A stretch of DNA of 64,000 bases, from contig CM067529.1 of the NCBI GenBank assembly GCA_034509925.1, positions 5,155,001-5,219,000 on the forward strand, in the 5' to 3' direction. This DNA comes from Hirudinaria manillensis (Eukaryota; Annelida; Clitellata; Hirudinida; Hirudinidae). This document shows, piece by piece, positions 55,017-64,000 of the stretch. The notes beneath the pieces are model-generated. The model saw only the letters and a program-made list of their open reading frames with translations, did no database searches and was not told the DNA's origin. How positions within the stretch are numbered: position 1 is the first letter of the stretch; each line of letters opens with the position of its first letter. The translations under genes and the position numbers were made by a program.

Positions 55017-55589
55017 TTATATTATATTATATTATATTATATTATATTATATTATATTATATTATATTATATTATATTATATTATATTATATTATATTAT
55101 ATTATATTATATTATATTATATTATGTTATATTATATTATGTTATGTTATGTTATGTTATGTTATGTTATGTTATGTTATGTTATGTTATATTATATTAT
55201 GTTATGTTATGTTATGTTATGTTATGTTATGTTATGTTATGTTATGTTATGTTATGTTATGTTATGTTATGTTATGTTATGTTATGTTATGTTATGTTAT
55301 GTTATGTTATGTTATGTTATGTTATGTTATGTTATGTTATGTTATGTTATGTTATGTTATGTTATGTTATGTTATGTTATGTTATGTTATGTTATGTTAT
55401 GTTATGTTATGTTATGTTATGTTATGTTATGTTATGTTATGTTATGTTATGTTATGTTATGTTATGTTATGTTATGTTATGTTATGTTATGTTATGTTAT
55501 GTTATGTTATGTTATGTTATGTTATGTTATGTTATGTTATGTTATATTATATTATATTATATTATATTATATTATATTATATTATATTA
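55017..55589. repeat. Pentanucleotide array (TATTA flanks, GTTAT core), about 570 bp
   Basis: (ATTAT)n at 55017-55140 and 55540-55589 surrounds (GTTAT)n, with one (ATTAT) patch at 55190-55200. The ORFs (LCYVM repeats) are artefacts. Confidence 0.95.
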
Positions 55590-58241
55590 AAATGTTTTAA
55601 AGAACATAAATTTGAAAAACAATCCCTTCTGCCAACTGAACTTGATAGGATGAAATCAATAAAGCATATTGTGCAACAAGTCATGTCATCAAATATCGTC
55701 TTATATACTTGAGTGCTGATAACAAGGAATGCTCTGGTTATTTCACGGTTTGTTTACGACGATAATAAATAAATAAATTGTTTGTTTATAAAAACATTCG
55801 AATAAATTGTGTGAACCCTCATTAGCAGCTCTTAAGAGTTCCGGTTCCGTGCGTCCATTAGAAGGAACATTTGGTCACGGATGAGTTATCACGGACCTCA
55901 GGTCCTGAATGAACTCAAGAATCTTTTCAGATTTTAATCCAAATAATAATAATAATAATAAATTTACTTTTAAAAAAACGTTACATCAAATAAACTTCTT
56001 TGTTCTGGGAGTGCAAAGGATTTATCGTGGTTTTATTTGCAATGCAGTGTTTCATTAAATAATAAAGATATCTGGTAACGTTAATAATAATGATAATAGT
56101 AATAACAATAATAATAACAATAATAATAATGATAATGAAATCATCTTAAAACAATATTTAATAATACTAATAATGCTATTATTAGTAAAAATGTTTCAAA
56201 ACTCATTTCAATCGACAACGCCGAAGACATCGTCAATGAACATGAAATATATTTTCATATTCACAACTTCTTCTTGTATCTTTGGCACGTTTTGCCACAT
56301 GGCAACGTTAAAGTTTTTTAAAATATATTGCTGATGTCGTGGTGTTTGCTATTTCAGCTTTGTATCGTCTTGAAGACATTAATCTCTGTCATCTGTCCAC
56401 ACTCTCCTCTCCTCTCCAAAAGATCTAACCACAGCTCATCGTTTCAAGGAATGGATTGACCCCAACCTGACCTCAAAGTCCTGACATGATCCAATTTTGA
56501 GTTCTTAAAACACAACCAGTCTAGCATCTTTACTGTTTCGTGCTTCAAAATAAAAGTCAAATGTTTAAATTCACCCAAGCGGTTGTCGTTAATTCTTTCG
56601 TGGTTTACCAAAAGATATTTTTTTTTATTTTGGAATTATTTATTTTTATAAATTATTTAATTTGCAAATTATTTATTTGGATTTTTTTGTGGACAATCGT
56701 AACCTTGAATGATATTAATAAATCTTATTATACAAGAAATATTAAGAACAAATTGTTCGAGCATTAATCAATGCCTGAGTTATTAAATAATTGATTATCA
56801 ATCCAGCACCACCAGCAGTAGAGAAAAACCAAAGATCTTAAATCACTTTTTTTTTAAATTTGAATATTTTCCATCGTACAAACATGTCGTCACCACGGCA
56901 ACCATCACTCGTTAACAACTGGAAGGGATGCAGCACCAGGAAAAAAGCAATACGTTAAGAAAACAAATTAGGTTCACCTAACAACGCTATGATTCTCTTT
57001 TATTTGCCCGAAAAGGCAAACTTAATTACTTTAATCTCCTAATTACTTTAATCCATTTGTGCTTATTGCTTGGTTTTGCTGTTTTTTTTTTAATTTCCTC
57101 CTACATCCTTCAACATCGAACGCGTTCAAAAATCCTTCGCATGACCCTAACCCCGGTTCCAAAGCACTACCTTAGCATAGCACCACCTCGAACTACAACG
57201 ACTCAAAATCCCCAGACATCGTCTTATCTGCGATTTATGGCTCCGCTACGAAAGAGTCCACGGTCATGTTCAATGCAGCACCCCAGATTTCCATGCTTTT
57301 TTCACCTCCATAACCCGCGGTCGTCCCCTTCTCAGACGCCAAGAGTAATGCCACAAATGTGCAACAGTAGCGACTGGCAGCTTCAACAATCGAGTCATGA
57401 AATCTTGGAAGTCTTGATATGAACCTTTGATATCATTAACTCCACAACATTATCTCATTTCAAGTCCTGCATTTCATCCACAGAGCTCTTAATTTCGTTG
57501 TTTTGTGTCCTTATATTTTGTAACTCGCTTTGTTGCTCTGTGGCTTTGTTATACAAATTTATGATCATCGGATGACCCTCTAATTTGTTGAAATAAATAC
57601 TCTTTGATACTCGATGCAGAACATTGCAGATCCAACGTCCGAACTTTGGATTTTTGTTTACATCGTTCGACAACGTAAATCCCACGAAAACAGCGAAGAC
57701 ACTGCATCAACAAATTAATGACCACATATTTATTTTTTATGCTGTAACTCATAATATATTAAAAAACACTTCAACAACGTGTTTGTAGATCGAAAGATTT
57801 TCCATGAATTTTATTTTAATTGATCCACCTTTGCGAGGTTTTGTTCAAAATTGTTCTGTCATCCGTAAAATGATTTATGCCTTCAAATATCCTTCATTTG
57901 CAAATATCCCATATTCAGCTGAACACAATATTGCTAACAATATTTGATATTAGTTCTGTGACATTTGAATTAATTATAAATCTTCGATTAATTTAATTTT
58001 CCATCAATAAAGTGTAATTTAATTGTTTTGTTTTTAAATTATAAAATTATAGGTTTAATGATGATATATTGTTTAAAGTTGATAAATATTCATGTTATTT
58101 ATATTTTTTATAATTTCCCAGGTGACAATCGATCAATCAATGTTTACTTGTACGTGTTAAAACCTGGATTTATTTAAGAATTCCAGACGAGGTGGCAACA
58201 GTTGCTCGCAAACAAACGACTTCTTTTAATACGAAAAACCT
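55590..58241. other. AT-rich spacer
   Basis: No firm gene. X-box-like sites are at 56292-56306 and 56889-56902. AAT runs occur near 55945-55960 and 56085-56135. A possible orphan exon is listed separately. Confidence 0.4.
57455..57710 (-). CDS. Possible C-terminal exon of an unknown protein
   Basis: On minus, an acceptor-like TTGATGCAG is followed by an open frame of about 80 codons ending TGA. It has a hydrophobic start (FAVFVGF), Trp/Cys/His residues and a C-terminal heptad-like stretch (ATEQQSELQNIRTQNNEIKS). Composition looks more protein-like than neighbouring frames. I do not recognise a family, found no upstream exon, and it may be chance. Confidence 0.2.
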
Positions 58242-58346
58242 ATCATCAATCGTTCAATCACCAACCGACCATCAATCGTTCAATCACCAACCGACCATCA
58301 ATCGTTCAATCACCAACCAACCATCAATCGTTCAATCACCAACCCG
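58242..58346. repeat. 26-bp minisatellite, about four copies
   Basis: Unit CCATCAATCGTTCAATCACC plus AACCGA, nearly identical between copies. Confidence 0.9.
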
Positions 58347-58419
58347 CCACAAACATGTCTTCTGTTTACAAGTACAAAGAATCGTTTGGGAATCAAAAAC
58401 ATGGAAATTCTAATGAATT

Positions 58420-59207
<788 letters not shown>

Positions 59208-59567
59208 ATGCGATCGCCATAAATATAACCCCAGCTTCAAGAAAGCACAAGCTTTCTATTTTTAAAATTACAGTTTAACTTTCATAAAATGGCAGTTATA
59301 TCAATCAGCAAAAAGTAATTAATTGGCATTATGTAAAATTTAACAATAAAATTTGAATATTGATGAGATTCCACCGAGAAACCATGGCGAAGTTGTTTCC
59401 CATAGTTTCCAAAGCGGAGCTTGGGTTGCCTTACGTTATGGAAAATAAATTTGCATTACAGGTTTCACAAAAGTTCATTAACATAATAAGTCTTCTTATA
59501 TATTATTTGATGTTCCTAAAATGTTTATGTGATAAAAGAAAAGTGACTACGGTTAATGCTATTATAG

Positions 59568-60093
59568 ATGGGTTTAGACAAGCGACTTAATGATATCGAA
59601 AAAAGACAAATTCTTGCCTTTAAAGATTTGAAATTGTCAGTTTCTGAAATTTTTAGGAGGTTGAATCGCTACAGAAAGGTTATAAGCCGTCATTTAAGTG
59701 ATCCTCATAGTTATGGAACAATTTGTTCCCCTGGAAAACCTAAAAAAATACTGGATGAACGACAAAGACGAGTTATCCTTCGCGAAGCTTCCAAGAGACT
59801 TAGCAAGACAAAGGACTTAAAAATTAACCCAATTTTTTTCCCAGGAAAGAAATTTCTCAAATGGCCATTTCGCTCCCCGGACTTGAACCACATCGAAAAC
59901 GTGTGGCGATCGCCTGCCAGAAAAATATATTGTAATAACAAGCAGTATTCCAGTGTTCAAGAACCGAATTTCTCTTCGGGGAAGGCCTGAAAAGGAGCCT
60001 GAAACCTTTCATGGATTTATTAAAAAATAGAATTCAGGAGTTAATTAATAAGAAAGGAGATAAAATTAAAATTCATTGTTTGAATTTCATCTA
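59568..60093 (+). pseudogene. Internally deleted Tc1/mariner-type transposase relic
   Basis: The N-terminal helix-turn-helix part (KRLNDIEKRQILAFKDLKLSVSEI..) resembles Tc1/Tc3 transposases. After about residue 75 the frame jumps to the family's C-terminal SPDLNHIENVW region. The intervening catalytic core with the first two Asp residues is missing. After the stop near 59990 the typical C-terminal end (KNRIQELINKKG) continues in another frame to TAA near 60093. It is inactive. Terminal inverted repeats were not identified. Confidence 0.8.
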
Positions 60094-63000
60094 AATTCCA
60101 TATAAATTATAATTTAAATGGCTAAATCTCAATAAATTTGAAAATTTACACTCCATAGTGTCTTTCGTTGACGTCTGCAATTTCGGGTATTTTCGGTGTT
60201 TTGTTAAATTTTCAGAAAGATTTTTTTACGGCAAAATAAATTTGATAAATCCTCAAATGTAATGAGTTTTACTAGAAAAAATTAGTTTACACAGATGTAT
60301 ACGTGAACATAGAATGTTTACGTGTGTGTGCGTGCGTGTGGATTTGGATGTGGATGCAGCCACCAACTCACCAATGAAATCAACCTTCGAATCGTTCGAC
60401 CATCGTTCCTGCAAAACGTACATGAAATTCACGGTTCAACGAGGATCCTTTCGTGCCTTGATTTGACATTTCCTTTTCGCCTTCAAGATCTTTCGGTTAA
60501 TTAATCAATTTGTTTAAAGAATCAATGGATAGATAGATGGATGGGCGGAAGGACGGATAAACGGATGGATGGACGGATGGATGGATGGATTGGTCCTTCA
60601 ATCGGTTCCATCATTTGGAATGATTTCGAAACACAAATATCCCCTCATCACGCAACGTTATACCTAAGTACCAATTCAGCATTAATTGTCGCAGACGTTT
60701 TGATGATGACGATGACGATGATGATGACGATGACGACGATGATGATGATGATGACGACGACGTCGACGACTTCGCAATGGAAATGAACTTCGTCAGAGGA
60801 CAACTTGAGACTTCAATGATTTCAATTTGCATCATTAAGCAAAAAAAAACAATTCATCTGCGCCAATCATTATTCTTGAGAAGCTGCTACCATTAGGTGT
60901 TCGATGTTTATGCAGGTGATAATGATGATGATAATGATGATGACGATGATGACGACGACGATGATGATTATGTCACCCATGCAATCATCCTCGGGTGGTC
61001 GGCATTGACCCTGACGAAGATGACGACGACGAATTGAGTGATGATAATGATGGTGATAGAGAGTGTCCGTAGTGGATTTATTCAACAGGAAGGCTTTCTT
61101 TGAAAAGAAAAGTAGAAGAGAAATGAGATGGAAAAGTATTTGTTTACGAGATGGATGTACATATTATAATAAATATAAATATAATATTAATTTAAATTAT
61201 TATTTAATTATTTCAGAAAAATTAAATTATTATGATTTAATTATCAATTAAAATATTATATTTTATCTATATATAATATAATATAATTATAATATATAAT
61301 ATAATATAAAATAATTATTAATACATTAAATTTATAAAATTGAAAAATTGTCATGGAATTAATTAATTTCTTTTTAGAACGTCGACAGATTGATGGCGTT
61401 TCCTGGTTGAAATTATTATAAGAAATACGTCTCAAAGGTCCAGAAAAAATTATGCCTTTCTGCGAAATAAATGGAATTATAAAAAAAAAACATATTTAAT
61501 CAGCTTTTTCTTCCTCCCCACGAATTCAAATTTGTGATTTGATGGGATATTTTTTTTTGAAAAGAGATTACATCATCTGATTTTGCTACAAACATCCGCA
61601 AACATAAATACGTAGCCATCGCTGTGGCTGTGGTAGCCATTATTTCGTTCTATTCCATTGAAGTAGGAGGAAGAAAATATTGTTGGGGAGTGGAAGATCG
61701 TGCCTAAAAGGCCCGAATGAAACACTGACATCAGTCGATTATTTGAGATAATTTGTGATAATCAGCAAAATAAAATGCTCGCATCAGTTGCCGAAACAAT
61801 TCTGAAGATGAAATAAATTATTATTTCTATATATAAATTATTTCTAGTTAATTCATGAAAAAAAAAAAACTAATTCCAGCTAAGTTGAAATTGTTTGGTT
61901 GTTGAAATTCAGTTCTGACTGAAAATGATGGCAATTATTTCGAATTTTTACCGAATTCGGTATAATTCAAATAATTTGAAATAAAAATTTATTTCACGTA
62001 AAATTTTTAATCTATTGTTTCATCGTCCACCGAATATTAAATGCAAATAAAAATGGACGTCCCACGAGATATTTTTGAAACGCTTTCAGCGTTCGATGAT
62101 CTTATCAAGAATTTCCGGTGAAAAACATGTAAATTAAAAAAACATTCAAAAATAAAAACGTAAATATGAGGACGAAGATAACGACGACGATGATGATGAT
62201 AATGACGATGATGACGACGACGACGATGGTGATGACGATGATGATAATGATGATGATTACCTAACTGGTTTAATGTTGTCATTAACCGAAACTGCAATTT
62301 GATGAAGCAATATTATTTAAAGGAAAGCATTTGTTGTTGAATTTGTTGAATCCTTCGTGATGAAGAAGGGTTCCTGAGATTAGGAGGTCTTCATATCAGA
62401 TTGGATCTTCTCTTCACGATCTTTTCATGGCAACATGGAGGCTTTTACTTCATCGCCATGTTGCCTACTTTTGACGAACCCAATCGTACGTCCGTAACGA
62501 ATTATCATTTATTATAATCAATTGCAAAGTATTTGTAATGAATTATATTTTATATTTCATAAATTATCATTTATTAAAAATTGAAATCACAACACGTTGA
62601 CGTTGAAGAAGTCATATCAATGTAATGTCCATTCATCATTGCAATGTAACATCATCGATTCATAAATTTCAAAAAGCAGGCTTTGATCTTAAAATACAGT
62701 AAACGTTCTCGAAATAAAAAGATGAAAAGCCAACCGATTTCCAGACTGAACAAGAGAGATTTAAAGCATCCATTTTTAAAATCTTTTAAAGGAGGCTTAA
62801 AACGAAACAGCGGCCATTATTTTCCTTGTTTACATTCAATTCGTTCACCTGACAATACAAATGGATTGCTTAGAAAAGATTTAATGCACTTGCAACCGTC
62901 GCTTAATCTCGTGATGAATATCATTAAATTAAGCTTTTCTTGGATTTTCTCGACGAAAATCTTTTAAATTCTACTAATTACCAATTAATGGTTTCAGAAT

Positions 63001-64000
63001 AATTTTTGGAATAAGTTGGATAAATCTGATAATTATATTAATCGGAATAATAGCATAATGGTTATAATTAATAATTATTAAATGTAATAATATATCGTTG
63101 AGAAAATTATTTAAGTGAAAATCTCTCGATAAAATCAGATTTTAATGCTTGAAAACTTAAATAAATTGAAATAAAATGAAATAAATTAAACCGAATTTTA
63201 AAAAATATTTCTTTAAAAAGATTTTTATTCGTTCAATTTATGTCCATTAATTGCTGCACGCCATGACAGATGAATGCTAAAGGTTTACAATAATGCCTAA
63301 TAACATTAAAAATTAAAACTAATTAATTTTATTATTTAATTAAATATAAATATCTAACAAATATAAATGCAATTCCAGCCCAATTGAGATAAAAACGAAG
63401 CTACTAACCTCTCGTATAGCAGTAAGCTATCAAATGGTGACTCAGAGGTTTTTAAATAATAAAGTATTTATCAATAATTTATTGTTAATCAGTTAATAAT
63501 TGTTAATCAATTCACGCTTGAGTGATCACGCGGGAGAGATTGGCACCAATGCTTTAAGAAGACAACGTGGGCATAGAAGCACGTGCTTCTCCATCTTATA
63601 TGGCGTCCGTCCTCGTGCAAATTGCTCGTCTTATTATCGCCCGGGATTTTTGTTTTTAATCTCCTTAAATCATTAAAAACCTTTTTTTAAATAAAAGATC
63701 ATGCATTAGCATTTCAAATTTAATAAAATCTCGATTAATAATTGAATTTTTAATTAATTATCTGATAACATTTGGGACTTTTATATATTCGAACCCTAAT
63801 CATCACCATCATCGTCTCTATGGTCTTTGGTCGTCATCATTATCATCTGCAGCAGGGATATGAAATGATTATAATCGTTGTCATCAATATCATCACGAGA
63901 GATGAAACTTTAGTCAGAGGATCAACATTTTGTTGTCGTTGTTGTTGTTGTTGCTGTTGTTGTCTTTGTTGATGTTGTCGTTGTTGTTGATGTTGATGTT
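60094..64000. other. Gene-free region rich in short simple repeats
   Basis: Degenerate arrays: GGATGGAC-type at 60525-60592, GATGAC-type at 60701-60770, 60915-60970 and 62175-62255, AT palindromes near 61255-61320, and GTTGTT at 63930-64000. No supported gene. Confidence 0.5.

Noticed and set aside
54922..55712. LCYVM-repeat ORFs up to 222 codons
   Set aside because: Pentanucleotide arrays stay open in several frames by chance. They are not proteins.
57057..57422. 121-codon plus ORF starting with a signal-peptide-like stretch
   Set aside because: The hydrophobic start derives from a poly-T run and the remainder is Pro/Ser-rich without recognisable structure. Too weak.
58242..58346. CRISPR-like repeat array
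   Set aside because: The copies are directly adjacent with no unique spacers, in a eukaryotic genome. It is a minisatellite.

Overview
This is a eukaryotic, animal (metazoan) nuclear window. The evidence is intron-rich genes with short GT-AG introns, AATAAA poly(A) hexamers, a sex-peptide-receptor-type GPCR, a POU homeodomain factor, tRNA-primed LTR retroelements and an AT-rich, microsatellite-dense background. The GPCR family is typical of protostomes. I infer a bilaterian invertebrate, possibly a spiralian, but the sequence alone does not give a species.

Left third (1-22.8 kb), compact housekeeping genes. GCN1 (+; its 5' end lies outside the window) fills 27-13449 in 44 phase-consistent exons. 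Tail-to-tail with it is an SRD5A3-like polyprenol reductase (-, 13791-15099). That gene shares a roughly 315 bp divergent promoter with a RAD51B-like recombinase (+, 15415-17531). RAD51B converges on two tandem LAS1-like (pre-rRNA ITS2 endonuclease subunit) units on the minus strand (17914-22813). The two units share nearly all intron positions and phases, and they can be joined in frame. The upstream unit has lost the catalytic His of the HEPN motif (RHTLTY) and the downstream unit keeps it (RHEAAH). I consider this the most interesting biology in the window.

Middle (22.8-46.9 kb). A two-exon POU gene (-, 25127-27112) sits in otherwise gene-poor DNA. To its right lie long simple-sequence arrays and a complete 1.6 kb non-autonomous LTR retroelement (36096-37694, minus, tRNA-Ser-type primer site, 5 bp target duplication). 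A solo LTR of a different family follows at 38796-39091.

Right part (46.9-64 kb). A two-exon sex-peptide/myoinhibitory-peptide receptor-like GPCR (-, 46924-52619) has a 4.4 kb intron. That intron carries pentanucleotide arrays and a recent, complete 1.8 kb non-autonomous LTR element (48872-50660) whose two 297 bp LTRs I read as identical. It encodes a SAP-domain protein and belongs to the same family as the solo LTR. Beyond the GPCR are long (TATTA/TATGT)n and (TTA)n arrays, the latter apparently grown from a SINE tail, a decayed internally deleted Tc1/mariner transposase, and mostly featureless AT-rich DNA.

Gene models were built by reading splice sites by eye. For every multi-exon model the exon phases were checked to be continuous. 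Coordinates may be off by a base or two.
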